Positions 17,522 to 25,996 of a DNA stretch of 64,000 bases are shown here, one piece after another. Positions within the stretch are counted from its first letter, which is position 1. Each line of letters opens with the position of its first letter. Made by a program: the position numbers and the translations under genes. Source of the stretch: Oceanobacter kriegii DSM 6294 (GTDB lineage Bacteria; Pseudomonadota; Gammaproteobacteria; Pseudomonadales; Oceanobacteraceae); the NCBI RefSeq assembly GCF_000422845.1, contig NZ_AUGV01000008.1, forward strand, positions 171,097-235,096, given 5' to 3'. Below the pieces are notes generated by a model. That model was not told where the DNA came from. It worked only from the letters and a program-made list of their open reading frames with translations, and did not search any database.

Positions 17522-18625
17522 ATGCGCTGGCTATCTGCTTTGCAGCTGTTGCCGTTGCTTCATGCCCGCGGTGTTGTCGTGGGGCTTTGCCTGTCTGGCT
17601 GGTTACTGAGTCCGACGGCTATAGCTTTGAGCCTGTCGCAACCAACCCCGGTGTATCGTCAGGCCATTGCGGTGCCTATGAGCCCGGTGCAACAAGAAGC
17701 AGACGAGTCGGACTCGCTGGATGCCGACGCCTCCAACAGCGACGATCAATACTCGGAAAACCAGCCCATCGATGCCAGTGATGGCATGGTGAACCGTTCA
17801 CGCAAATGGCTGGCGGGCTATCTGGATAACCTGTCTGGGGATATCGATTCGTTTTTTGTGGATACCTTCTTCAGTGAAGACATTCTTGAAGATGACGTCG
17901 GTGGAAGTCGCGCCAAACTGTCGTTTTATACCCGCCGGGAAGCGGGGCAGCCGGTAGATTACAAGTTCGGTGTCAGCGTCAATCTGGAGCTGCCCCGCAT
18001 CAGTGAGCGGCTGAACCTGCTGTTGGAATCCAGTGACGAAGAAGCCCGCGAGGCAGACCCGCTGGAAAGTGTGGAAAACAATAACTACTCGGCGGCGCTG
18101 CGGTTTATTTTCCGCGAAACCGACCGCTGGAAAACCAGCCTGGATTCCGGAGTGCGCTGGGGCATGCCGCCAGACCCGTTTACCCGTTTTCGGGCCCGTC
18201 GCTATGCCTGGTTTTCCGAGTGGGAAATGAAGGCCACGCAAACCCTCTACTGGTACAGCTCGAAAGGCTGGGGGGAAGACACCAGCGTGCAGCTGAACTA
18301 CCCGCTGAATATCGAAAAGCTGTTTCGGATTAACGCCAAGGCGGGCTATTTGCTCGACGACGATTTCTTCAAGCTCAGTTACAGCGCCAGCTTGTACCAC
18401 GAGCTCAGTTCCAAAGCGGCACTGGCCTATGTCGCTGGTGCCTCAGGGGATACCGAGCTGACGCCGACCTTCTATTCCTACACCGCCAGCCTGCGCTATC
18501 GCCGCAAGTTGTATCAGGACTGGGTGTTTGGGGAAATCTCGCCGGAACTGATCTGGGAACGCGACAGCAACTACGAAACCACTCCGGTGATCATGTTCCG
18601 CATTGAGACGGTGATATCGCGCTAA
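17522..18625 (+). CDS. Predicted outer membrane beta-barrel protein, unknown function
   Basis: 367 residues, not assigned to a family. The N-terminus has a basic/hydrophobic signal-like segment (about 10-37, VVVGLCLSGWLLSPTAIA). A Ser/Asp-rich linker follows (QEADESDSLDADASNSDDQ), then a domain of alternating hydrophobic residues with many aromatics (AALRFIFRETDRWKTSLDS, LYWYSSKGWGEDTSVQLNY) ending in IMFRIETVISR, a pattern typical of outer membrane beta strands. It follows the cation exporter closely but a functional link is not shown. Convergent with alkB, three bases between stops. Confidence 0.7.
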   Translation: MRWLSALQLLPLLHARGVVVGLCLSGWLLSPTAIALSLSQPTPVYRQAIAVPMSPVQQEADESDSLDADASNSDDQYSENQPIDASDGMVNRSRKWLAGYLDNLSGDIDSFFVDTFFSEDILEDDVGGSRAKLSFYTRREAGQPVDYKFGVSVNLELPRISERLNLLLESSDEEAREADPLESVENNNYSAALRFIFRETDRWKTSLDSGVRWGMPPDPFTRFRARRYAWFSEWEMKATQTLYWYSSKGWGEDTSVQLNYPLNIEKLFRINAKAGYLLDDDFFKLSYSASLYHELSSKAALAYVAGASGDTELTPTFYSYTASLRYRRKLYQDWVFGEISPELIWERDSNYETTPVIMFRIETVISR

Positions 18626-18628
18626 ACC

Positions 18629-19237
18629 TTAAACCGCAGCCGTGTCTTGAATCAGTTGCCGAAAGGTCAGGTTGATACGGGCCGATGCGATTCCCGCACG
18701 CTTCGGCAGGGCATGTTGCCAGCGTGACTGCATACCGGCTTTCATCACCAGCACCGAACCATGTGACAGCGGCAGCTTGGCAAACATGCGAGTCTCGCCT
18801 TTCTTGCGCAGGGCAAAATCGCGCTCGGCACCCAACGTCATGGATACCACCACAGGCGCAGGCCCCAGTTCGGCCTCGTCGTCGCTGTGCCAGCCCATGC
18901 TGTCGTTGCCATCGCGGTACAGATTGCACAGCACTGAATTGTTATTCAGCCCCAGTGCCTGATTAAGCTGCTGATTCAGTTGTTGCAGTACGGGATGCCA
19001 CGGCAGGGTATGGAGGGTTTTACCGGAGTAGGTATAGGCCAGACCGGCATCGCCGAGCCAGCATTGCAGACGCGGAATCCGGTGCTCCTTGCCGTACACC
19101 GTGATGGTATCGCTGTGCCAGGGCAGTTGCTGATGGAGAATATCGAACAGCGGATCGGGTTGAATAACGGCGGCTGGATAGAAATCCAGCTCGCCGTCCA
19201 GCAGGGATTCGCCATTGTGCAGATGCAACATCGACAT
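18629..19237 (-). CDS. alkB: AlkB-type 2-oxoglutarate/Fe(II) dioxygenase
   Basis: 202 residues. The iron ligands are visible as His117 and Asp119 in GWHSDDE and His175 in QHALPKR, with 2-oxoglutarate-binding arginines at 187 and 193 (RINLTFR). NLYRDGNDSMGWHSD is the hallmark of this class. The protein resembles the short bacterial/ALKBH2-like branch and should remove alkyl lesions such as 1-methyladenine and 3-methylcytosine from DNA or RNA. It lies 12 bases downstream of cysK on the same strand and is likely co-transcribed. The substrate range is inferred from the family. Confidence 0.9.
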   Translation of the reverse strand: MSMLHLHNGESLLDGELDFYPAAVIQPDPLFDILHQQLPWHSDTITVYGKEHRIPRLQCWLGDAGLAYTYSGKTLHTLPWHPVLQQLNQQLNQALGLNNNSVLCNLYRDGNDSMGWHSDDEAELGPAPVVVSMTLGAERDFALRKKGETRMFAKLPLSHGSVLVMKAGMQSRWQHALPKRAGIASARINLTFRQLIQDTAAV

Positions 19238-19249
19238 GGCGTTACCCGC

Positions 19250-20197
19250 TTACTTGTCGAAGAAGCCTTCGAACAGTGGAGAGGTCAGGTAGCGTTCGCC
19301 GGAGTCCGGCAGCACAACAACGATTTTCTTGTCGGCAAATTCCGGTTCGGCGGCCAGACGCAGGGCTGCGGTCATGGCGGCACCACAGGAAATACCAGCC
19401 AGAATGCCTTCTTCAGACATCAGGCGGTGGGCCATTTCCATGGATTCTTCGTTGCTGACCTGTTCAACGCGGTCAATCACGCTGAGGTCGAGGTTACCCG
19501 GAATGAAGTTGGCGCCGATGCCCTGGATCTTGTGCGGTCCCGGCGTCAGGTCTTCGCCAGCGCGTTTCTGGGTGATGATTGGTGAGGCCGCCGGTTCAAC
19601 CGCTACCGAGGTAATGGCCTTGTGCTGTTTGATGTAGCGGGAGGTACCGGAAATGGTGCCGCCGGTGCCAACGCCTGCAACCAGTACGTCAACTTCGCCG
19701 TCGGTGTCGTTCCAGATTTCCGGGCCCGTGGTTTTTTCGTGAATGGCCGGGTTGGCCGGGTTCTCGAACTGTTGCAGCAGGATGCGGTTTTCCGGGTCTT
19801 CGGCCAGCAGTTCAGCGGCTTTATCCACAGCACCTTTCATGCCTTTGGCGCCTTCGGTCAGTACAAGGTTAGCGCCCAGAGCCATCATTACCTTGCGGCG
19901 CTCGATGCTCATGGTTTCTGGCATGGTCAGGGTCACCTTGTAACCGCGAGCGGCACCCACGAAGGACAGTGCAATACCGGTGTTACCGGAGGTTGGCTCA
20001 ACGATTTCCATACCCGGCTTCAGTTTACCGTCCTGTTCGGCTTGCCAGATCATGTTGGCACCGATGCGGCATTTTACCGAGTGGGCCGGGTTGCGGTTTT
20101 CCAGCTTGGCGTAAACGTGGGGGTGATCGGTGATTTTGCTGATGCGAACCAAAGGGGTATTGCCAATCGATTGGCTGATGTCTTCATATACCTTCAC
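19250..20197 (-). CDS. cysK: Cysteine synthase A
   Basis: 315 residues, full length for O-acetylserine sulfhydrylase. The PLP lysine is Lys42 in [14 protein letters not shown], the substrate-binding loop is [10 protein letters not shown] and the PLP phosphate loop is [10 protein letters not shown]. It makes L-cysteine from O-acetylserine and sulfide in the cytoplasm. Translation begins at GTG, supported by CAGGAG six bases upstream. The roughly 90-base AT-rich gap to the neighbouring gene must hold its promoter; a CysB site is plausible but I could not point to one. Confidence 0.96.
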   Translation of the reverse strand: MKVYEDISQSIGNTPLVRISKITDHPHVYAKLENRNPAHSVKCRIGANMIWQAEQDGKLKPGMEIVEPTSGNTGIALSFVGAARGYKVTLTMPETMSIERRKVMMALGANLVLTEGAKGMKGAVDKAAELLAEDPENRILLQQFENPANPAIHEKTTGPEIWNDTDGEVDVLVAGVGTGGTISGTSRYIKQHKAITSVAVEPAASPIITQKRAGEDLTPGPHKIQGIGANFIPGNLDLSVIDRVEQVSNEESMEMAHRLMSEEGILAGISCGAAMTAALRLAAEPEFADKKIVVVLPDSGERYLTSPLFEGFFDK

Positions 20198-20288
20198 GGA
20201 AAACTCCTGTATTCAACGGACTCGAACAAATTAGGGCTTTTAGATACACCAATGTTCCAACGAACAATAGTAATTCTCAGTTATTAGC

Positions 20289-21176
20289 TTATGTGTTCGA
20301 GTGATATTTGTCTGCCAGTCGTTCGATCAGCGCGTCTTTCTCTTCCCACAATGTTTGTACCCACTGTTGCACCTGTTCCCGCTCCTGTGGGTTGTTCTGG
20401 TAGTCGGCTTTCAGTAGCTCGGCGGGAATATCGAATTCACGGATCTCAATATGGCAGCGACGCATCTTGCCTTGCAGGAACGACCACATGCTCGGAGCGC
20501 CGTCGGGGTAGTAGATGGTGACGTCGATCATCGAGTGGAAGGAATCGCCCATCACACTCATGGCAAACGCCAGACCGCCTGCACGGGGTTTCAGCAGGTG
20601 CTTGAACGGCGACTGTTGTTCGGCGTGTTTTTCCGGGGTCAGGCGGGTGCCTTCGAGAAAATTCATCACACTGGTGGGCAGGTACTGGAATTTCTCGCAG
20701 GAGCGGCGGGTGGTTTCCAGATCCTGGCCCTTTTTCTCAGGGTGCTTTTTCAGGTAGGCCTTGCTGTAGCGCTTCATAAACGGGAAATCGAGCGCCCACC
20801 AGGCAAAGCCCATGATAGGTACCCAGATCAGCTCTTGCTTGAGAAAGAATTTCAGCAGTGGAATGCGGTGGTTGAGGCAGTACTGCAACACCATGATGTC
20901 GACCCAGCTCTGGTGGTTGCTGACCACAAAATACCAGCCCTTGGGGTTGAGGTTGGCGGGGGCGTTGATGGTCCACTGCGTCGGTTGGGCGTGGCGCATC
21001 CAGAAGGAGTTGCATTTGATCCACAGGTCGGCAAAGGCGTTGACCAGCCCACCCAATGGCTTTTCAAACGGACGCAGGGTGAATTTCAGCAAGGCCGCGA
21101 TGATCAGCATCGGTGCCCAAAAGAATGTGTTCAGCACCAGCAGGATGGCCGCCAGCAGTCCCGTAAGTAATGACAT
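20289..21176 (-). CDS. Acyltransferase of the YihG/PlsC type
   Basis: 295 residues with an N-terminal membrane helix (about 5-28). The LPLAT block I is SNHQSWVDIMV (His-X4-Asp), block II FPFMKRYS and block III FLEGTRLTPEKH. Size and layout match the E. coli YihG-like inner membrane acyltransferases, which acylate lysophosphatidic acid or related lipids. It stands alone, 60 bases from the PilZ gene on the same strand. Distinct from the other acyltransferase in the window (5.9 kb), which has a different block I. Confidence 0.85.
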   Translation of the reverse strand: MSLLTGLLAAILLVLNTFFWAPMLIIAALLKFTLRPFEKPLGGLVNAFADLWIKCNSFWMRHAQPTQWTINAPANLNPKGWYFVVSNHQSWVDIMVLQYCLNHRIPLLKFFLKQELIWVPIMGFAWWALDFPFMKRYSKAYLKKHPEKKGQDLETTRRSCEKFQYLPTSVMNFLEGTRLTPEKHAEQQSPFKHLLKPRAGGLAFAMSVMGDSFHSMIDVTIYYPDGAPSMWSFLQGKMRRCHIEIREFDIPAELLKADYQNNPQEREQVQQWVQTLWEEKDALIERLADKYHSNT

Positions 21177-21241
21177 GGGTGTTTCTTCTTGTTGGTCGGG
21201 AGTTTAAAAGAGCGGCATAAAACCGCAGCTGGCCAACGGGG

Positions 21242-21667
21242 TCAAGGGCTCACCGCGCCGTCCAGTATGGCGGTGCGGGCATTGGTTGCATGAACGCCCC
21301 CACGGCTGTGCTCCAGCGTGGCAAGCAAGCGTGACAGCATGATTTCAGCACTGGCCCGGGCTTGCTCGGGAATTTTCTCGAAATTGAAATGCAGGCCGTA
21401 GATAAAATCGCCGTCCCGCAGGCTCTGGCGCACAATCCGGGCAGGAATGTGGCGCAGGCTGTGGTCACGGTTGCCAACACTGAGCCGCACCGACTGACCG
21501 GAACGGAATTTCAGTGGCGACAGCACCGCGATACCGCCCTTGGCGATATCGATGGCGATGGCACGATTGGGGGAGCGCCACCCTCCCAACAGGGTTTTCA
21601 GCTGCATTTCGACTTGCAGCGGAGCGGCGTCGTAACGTTTGGAGAAGCGGCGTTCCCGTGAGTCCAA
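21242..21667 (-). CDS. PilZ-domain protein (predicted c-di-GMP receptor)
   Basis: About 141 residues. The PilZ c-di-GMP binding signature is visible near the start (RRFSKRYD, the RxxxR arm) and again as DIAKGGIAVLS, equivalent to D/NxSxxG with Ala in place of Ser. The start is taken as TTG at 21667, because AAGGAAGG lies a few bases upstream, overlapping the end of the preceding gene; a longer frame from another TTG at 21718 has no clear ribosome-binding site. It begins directly after the Bax-like gene stop, so it is translationally coupled to it. Likely reports c-di-GMP level; its target is unknown. Confidence 0.78.
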   Translation of the reverse strand: MDSRERRFSKRYDAAPLQVEMQLKTLLGGWRSPNRAIAIDIAKGGIAVLSPLKFRSGQSVRLSVGNRDHSLRHIPARIVRQSLRDGDFIYGLHFNFEKIPEQARASAEIMLSRLLATLEHSRGGVHATNARTAILDGAVSP

Positions 21668-21668
21668 A

Positions 21669-22544
21669 TTAACCTTCCTTCGCGGTGCCCTGGATGTCCG
21701 CGAGCATTGTCGGATCAAGCTTGTCTAATTTGTTATAGCTGATCATGCTGCGAATTTCCTTCACGTACTCCATCCGGCGCTCGGAATAGTTGATCAGGCC
21801 GGCGGCCAGATTCAAACCGGTGGCGTAGCCCTGTTTCTTGATTTCCTTGGCGCGCAGGTCACGCAGGTCGTCGTAGGTGTAGTGACGATTCAGGTTCAGG
21901 ATGTAGCTGCGCACGGAGTCCATCGGGTGGTCGAAATCGGCCACTTCGTGAACGGCACCGTCGTTACGCTGTTGCGGTACCAGGCCACAGCCTTTGACGT
22001 AACACCACTGGCCGAAGTAGTTGTTGCCCTGCTTGGCAAAGCGGGAGGTGCCCCAGGCACTTTCGTTGGCACCCTGAGCCAGTACCAGTGACGCCGGAAT
22101 CACCTGCACACGCTTAAGCAGTTCACTGCGCGCGTCTTGCGGGGACAGTTTTTCATCAATGCGGTACTTCTCCATCAAGTCGGTGATGGCCTGGCTGGCG
22201 CCTTTGTCCGGGTTCCAGCTCTCAATCACGCTGCGTTCTGCCAGGACTTCGCGGTTGGCGCGTTTCACCAGGTTGTAGAGGAAGTCGAAGAAGGTTTTTT
22301 TCTTCTGTTTTACGTCCGTAATGCTGGCGAAGTCGGGCACCGCTGGCAGCTCTTTGCTGACGTTGCGAACCTTGGGCTTGGCGGCAGCAGCTTCTTGCTT
22401 GGCTTTATTGGTTTGAGCAGCTGCTTGTTCGTTGTTGCTGGCCGCTTCGTCTTTGCTGTCGCAAGCGCTCAGGCTGAGTGATGCCGCCGCAATCAGAGGT
22501 AAAAGAATACGCTTGCGCGGTCGATATTGGGTAAGTGACATCAT
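21669..22544 (-). CDS. Bax-like lipoprotein with glucosaminidase domain
   Basis: About 291 residues. A basic leader and hydrophobic stretch end in a lipobox LSAC (Cys28), followed by an Ala/Lys/Gln-rich linker (about 35-65) and a Bax/FlgJ-type glucosaminidase domain (about 75-280) with LVLAQGANESAWGTSRFA, containing the catalytic-type Glu, and NNYFGQWCY. Family members cleave or bind peptidoglycan glycan chains. Start at 22544 chosen because GGGAGCG lies seven bases upstream; the frame is open 12 codons further. It is followed directly by the PilZ gene. Confidence 0.87.
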   Translation of the reverse strand: MMSLTQYRPRKRILLPLIAAASLSLSACDSKDEAASNNEQAAAQTNKAKQEAAAAKPKVRNVSKELPAVPDFASITDVKQKKKTFFDFLYNLVKRANREVLAERSVIESWNPDKGASQAITDLMEKYRIDEKLSPQDARSELLKRVQVIPASLVLAQGANESAWGTSRFAKQGNNYFGQWCYVKGCGLVPQQRNDGAVHEVADFDHPMDSVRSYILNLNRHYTYDDLRDLRAKEIKKQGYATGLNLAAGLINYSERRMEYVKEIRSMISYNKLDKLDPTMLADIQGTAKEG

Positions 22545-22702
22545 GATTGAACGCTCCCTGATGGTTCTGATGGCCAGCACCGGGACGATCCGGGCTGACG
22601 CTATTTTGTCGGTGACGATTTATACGTTAGGGTGACAGAAAATAATACGCCGTCGTCAGTATGGCCCGAATTTCGTGCGCTTTCCGCTAATAAGGTTCCC
22701 TT

Positions 22703-23617
22703 ATGGATCAACCTCTTACTGTTTTGTTGGCCGATACCAGTCTGGTTCGGCAGGCGTTTATCGGGGATTTGTTCCCATCGGCTTGCCGTTTGATCAACCT
22801 GACCTCGTTGGCGGAACTGGAAGACTGTTTGCTGAACGGCGAATTTCAGCCCGATGTATTGATGCTGTCATCGGCGCTTCCGGGGTTGGATATGGGGCAG
22901 TTTATGGGGCGCTGGCAGCACCAGTTGCAGCGCTCGGATGCGGATCTTGTCGTGATAGGGCCGGACGATGCGGTGCTCGAAACCCAAGCATTGGTGTCGG
23001 GGGCGTCGCTGTACTTGCCGTTGCCTTTGAACACCGGGCTGGTGGAAGCCCGGCTGGGCGTGTTGCTGCAAAAACGCACCCGCATCAGCACGCTGGAGGC
23101 CTTGTCGGTGACGGATGGTCTGACGGGGATTGCCAACCGTCGCCGCTTCGACGAGGTGTTCTCTCGTGAATGGCGCTGGGCCCAGCGTCACGGCCAGGGC
23201 ATTGGTGTCTTGATGCTCGATTTGGACGCCTTCAAGGGCTACAACGATACCCTCGGGCATCCGGCCGGAGACAAGGTACTGCGACGCATTGCCAGTATTC
23301 TGAATGGTCAGGTCAATCGTTCCCACGATCTGGTGGCACGCTACGGCGGTGAGGAATTTGCGGTGATTTTACCGGCCACCGATCAACACGGGGTTGAGGT
23401 CGTCGCCCAGCGCATGCTGAATGCGGTGCGGATGGCGCGTATGCCGCACCCGCAATCCCCATGCAGTGAATACGTTAGCGTCAGCATCGGTAGCAGCTGG
23501 CAGCAACCGCAGTTGCGGGATCGGATGGAAGCGCTGCTGGAAGACGCTGATCAGGCCTTGTATCACGCCAAGGAAACGGGCAGAAACCGTATTTGTTCAG
23601 CAGCAGCGGTAGAGTAA
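22703..23617 (+). CDS. Diguanylate cyclase with pseudo-receiver N-terminus
   Basis: 304 residues. The N-terminal 125 residues fold-match a receiver (TVLLADTSLVRQAFIGDLF), but the phosphoacceptor position is Ser56 (DVLMLSSALPG), so phosphorylation is unlikely. The C-terminal GGDEF domain (about 130-300) carries the active-site GGEEF at 215-219 and an inhibitory I-site RSHD at 206-209, five residues upstream, so product inhibition is expected. It makes c-di-GMP from two GTP. ATG preceded by AAGG. The gene sits opposite the Bax/PilZ pair. Confidence 0.92.
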   Translation: MDQPLTVLLADTSLVRQAFIGDLFPSACRLINLTSLAELEDCLLNGEFQPDVLMLSSALPGLDMGQFMGRWQHQLQRSDADLVVIGPDDAVLETQALVSGASLYLPLPLNTGLVEARLGVLLQKRTRISTLEALSVTDGLTGIANRRRFDEVFSREWRWAQRHGQGIGVLMLDLDAFKGYNDTLGHPAGDKVLRRIASILNGQVNRSHDLVARYGGEEFAVILPATDQHGVEVVAQRMLNAVRMARMPHPQSPCSEYVSVSIGSSWQQPQLRDRMEALLEDADQALYHAKETGRNRICSAAAVE

Positions 23618-23680
23618 GAAGAGCAGACTAGCGGCTGTCAGAAAAACAGCTATCAAGATAACGACTATCAATAAAACAAC

Positions 23681-23726
23681 AAAGGCCCCGTTTTGCCAGT
23701 CAGCAGCAAATCGGGGCCTTTGTTTT
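23681..23726 (+). terminator. Bidirectional rho-independent terminator
   Basis: AAAGGCCCCG (23681-23690) pairs with CGGGGCCTTT (23712-23721), with TTTT following on the plus strand and a T-rich stretch on the minus strand. It sits between the diguanylate cyclase and the convergent OlsB-like gene and can serve both. Confidence 0.85.
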
Positions 23727-23740
23727 CTGGCTGTTGTGTA

Positions 23741-24502
23741 TCAGCCTTCGGTTTTGGCGAAGTGACGCAGGTAGCGTTGGTTGATGTCGTCACGATTCAG
23801 CAGAATCAGCGCATCGGCGACGTTGAAGTCCTTGTCCAGGAACGGCTCACCACACACTTTTACACCAATGCGCAGGTAGGCTTTCAGCAGTGGCGGCACC
23901 AGACGGGCACCGTCCATGTCGGTGTCGATGGTCGGCATATGCACACGTGGCTCGGCACGCAGGTGCTCTGGGGTGTAATGCTTTTCGCGCAGGTGGTTGA
24001 TGATGGCAACCGCACGGCTGTAACCATCGTTCAGCGGAATGCTGGCGCAGCCCATCAGGAAGTCAATGTTGTGGGCTGACATAAACTGGGCAATACCAGA
24101 CCACAGCAAGCCAATCACAGCGCCACTGCGGAAATCCGGATCAACGCAGGTGCGGCCAATTTCCATGTAGGTCTTGCCGGATTCGATGATGTTGCTGAGG
24201 TCGAATTCGCTGGCGGAATAGAAGCCACCGGCCTGTTCGGCCAGGTCATTGGTCAGGATGCGGCTGTAACCCACCACCTGGTCGTTGTTCACGTCCTTGA
24301 CGATCAGGTGCAAACACACATCGTCGAAACGGTCGCGATCGATACCGGCTTCACCGCTGTCGATTTTGGCGCCCATGCCTTCAGCAAATACACGGTAGCG
24401 CAGTTCCAGCGCCTGACGAATTTCGATGGGGTCCTGCGTGATTCGGGCCACGAGGGGTGCGTCATTCTGGACGGCACGCTGAGGAGCAGTGGCTTGTTGC
24501 AT
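23741..24502 (-). CDS. GNAT-fold N-acyltransferase of the OlsB/hemolysin-like type
   Basis: 253 residues. The GNAT core is visible as RYRVFAEGMGA near the N-terminus, followed by VVGYSRILTND, MEIGRTCVDPDFR and LMGCASIPLND, motifs shared with OlsB (L-ornithine N-alpha-acyltransferase, first step in ornithine lipid synthesis) and with older hemolysin-annotated acyltransferases. No signal peptide. No olsA-like gene is adjacent, although two LPLAT genes occur elsewhere in the window, so ornithine lipid synthesis is possible but not shown. An alternative is an acyl-homoserine-lactone-synthase-like role. Confidence 0.8.
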   Translation of the reverse strand: MQQATAPQRAVQNDAPLVARITQDPIEIRQALELRYRVFAEGMGAKIDSGEAGIDRDRFDDVCLHLIVKDVNNDQVVGYSRILTNDLAEQAGGFYSASEFDLSNIIESGKTYMEIGRTCVDPDFRSGAVIGLLWSGIAQFMSAHNIDFLMGCASIPLNDGYSRAVAIINHLREKHYTPEHLRAEPRVHMPTIDTDMDGARLVPPLLKAYLRIGVKVCGEPFLDKDFNVADALILLNRDDINQRYLRHFAKTEG

Positions 24503-24594
24503 GTGAGTACCTGACTGTTGAAATTATCCGGCCGAATGTACTGGTGAGCTATGACATTTGGGTGACATAGCGGGCATTTGGCTCAGGAGGCGCT

Positions 24595-24651
24595 ATGGTA
24601 TTGATATGGACAGTATTCGTGAACCTTTGTTACAAAAATATTTCCCGGTGA
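24595..24651 (+). CDS. Possible 18-codon leader ORF
   Basis: ATG at 24595 follows AGGAGG (24585-24590) by four bases. The frame encodes MVLIWTVFVNLCYKNISR and ends in TGA at 24649-24651, overlapping an in-frame ATG of the next gene as TGATG. This layout would couple translation of the two. It is short and may be coincidence. Confidence 0.25.
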   Translation: MVLIWTVFVNLCYKNISR

Positions 24652-25379
24652 TGGCGGATCAGGGCGTGAAATCGCGCCCGATTTCCCGACGCCACGATAC
24701 TGCTGTTGCTAAATTGATCAGTGGTCCGGGCAATCCAGGTAACACCATTCAACACCGCTGGCAGCGGTGCTGGATAGGACTGTGTTTGTTGTGCTCACTG
24801 TGCTTCACAACGGCCGCACATGGCTGGACCGCGCCGCCTGATCAGCCGTCATTGTCACCGCAAACCGTGGATGCGCTGTTGACACGGGTCACCGCCGAGC
24901 AAGCGATGCTGTGGCAAGAGCTGCATTTTCCGTTAACGATGGCGCGGGACGATGGCAGCCAGCAAGCGCAGCTGTTGCAGGTGCTGATGGATGAAGGGGT
25001 CGTAACCCGGCGGGCTGCGGTGGAGCAGCGCAAGCGGGAAGGCGGAGGCTCGCGGATTGAAGCGATCTGGCATTATCGGTTGTCGCAAACCGCAGACTGG
25101 CGACTGCTGCCACATGGCCGAGAGCTGGTGTATGGCCGTCCGGCGATCAAGCAGGTGATCTCGGTGTCTCCGGCGTACTGGGTCGACGATGCCTGGTATG
25201 CCGAAGTGATTGTGGAATGGTACGTGGCCGATTTGGCCGAGTGGGCCAAGCACCCGAGGTTCCGTCAGCTGCGACTGTTCCGCCGCAGCTATGAGTCGTT
25301 CGACAAACCCTTCACCCGAGCGGTGAATCTGCAATTTACCGAACAGGGCTGGGTCATCTGGCGGGGTATGCCGGGTTAG
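24606..25379 (+). CDS. Hypothetical secreted or membrane-anchored protein
   Basis: Up to 257 residues, not recognised. A hydrophobic Cys-rich stretch (CWIGLCLLCSLCFTTAAHG, about residues 55-73) looks like an internal signal peptide or anchor behind a long basic leader. The rest has a mostly beta-type domain with many Trp and Arg (VWRxx turns, YWVDDAWYAEVIVEWYVADL, LFRRSYESFDKPF, GWVIWRGMPG). Start is uncertain: ATG at 24606, ATG at 24651 (coupled to the leader ORF), or a later one giving a normal signal length. Convergent with the thioredoxin-like gene; their 3' ends overlap by four bases. Confidence 0.6.
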   Translation: MDSIREPLLQKYFPVMADQGVKSRPISRRHDTAVAKLISGPGNPGNTIQHRWQRCWIGLCLLCSLCFTTAAHGWTAPPDQPSLSPQTVDALLTRVTAEQAMLWQELHFPLTMARDDGSQQAQLLQVLMDEGVVTRRAAVEQRKREGGGSRIEAIWHYRLSQTADWRLLPHGRELVYGRPAIKQVISVSPAYWVDDAWYAEVIVEWYVADLAEWAKHPRFRQLRLFRRSYESFDKPFTRAVNLQFTEQGWVIWRGMPG

Positions 25380-25996
25380 CCGAGCCAATCCTGCAAGCGC
25401 ATCAGCTTGATGCGCAACCAAAGTCCCACTGGTGTGGTCAGACCGCGGTCGGCAAAGCGAATTTGACCGTTGGCGTCGACCAGATAGTAACTTGGGTAAC
25501 CATCGATTCTGAGCGATTCTCGCAGCGCGTTGTGATCCAGAACCACCGGGTGCTGGAAATCAATCGATTCAACCATTTCCGCCACTTCGGACTTTTCCTG
25601 CCAGTCCATGGCAATAGCGATCAGCTGGGTCTGGTCGTCCAGCGCCATGTCCAGACCCGGCATACTGACCTTGCAGATAGAGCACCAGGGAGCAAAGGCA
25701 TACACCAGAGTGACGGGTTGTTGATACGACCGTTGCGACGCCTGAATAGTCTGATGCAACGTCAGTCCATGAGGTGCCGGATTGTCATCGGGATTGAGGA
25801 ATTCCACAGGGGCGTCGGGCAGCGGGGTACCGCTGTCGAGCATATGGCGGCTGAGCCATAGACTCAGCACCACCATCAACAGCACCAGAATCAGTGCTTC
25901 GATGCCCCAGCGCATGGGGCGCGGCAAGCGTGACCAGGCGCTGGAATGGGCTTGCGGTACAGGTTCAGATTGCTTTGGAGAATCGTTGTTGCTCAT
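25376..25996 (-). CDS. Membrane-anchored thioredoxin-like protein (TlpA/ScsD type)
   Basis: About 206 residues from the ATG at 25996; the open frame is longer but starts inside hemN. One membrane helix (about 32-52) precedes a periplasmic thioredoxin fold with the active site APWCSICKVS (CxxC) and the cis-Pro loop region IDGYPSYYLVD. Resembles the TlpA/ScsD family of membrane-tethered disulfide reductases. The start overlaps hemN by 32 bases, so both are one operon. The partner substrate is unknown. Confidence 0.85.
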   Translation of the reverse strand: MSNNDSPKQSEPVPQAHSSAWSRLPRPMRWGIEALILVLLMVVLSLWLSRHMLDSGTPLPDAPVEFLNPDDNPAPHGLTLHQTIQASQRSYQQPVTLVYAFAPWCSICKVSMPGLDMALDDQTQLIAIAMDWQEKSEVAEMVESIDFQHPVVLDHNALRESLRIDGYPSYYLVDANGQIRFADRGLTTPVGLWLRIKLMRLQDWLG

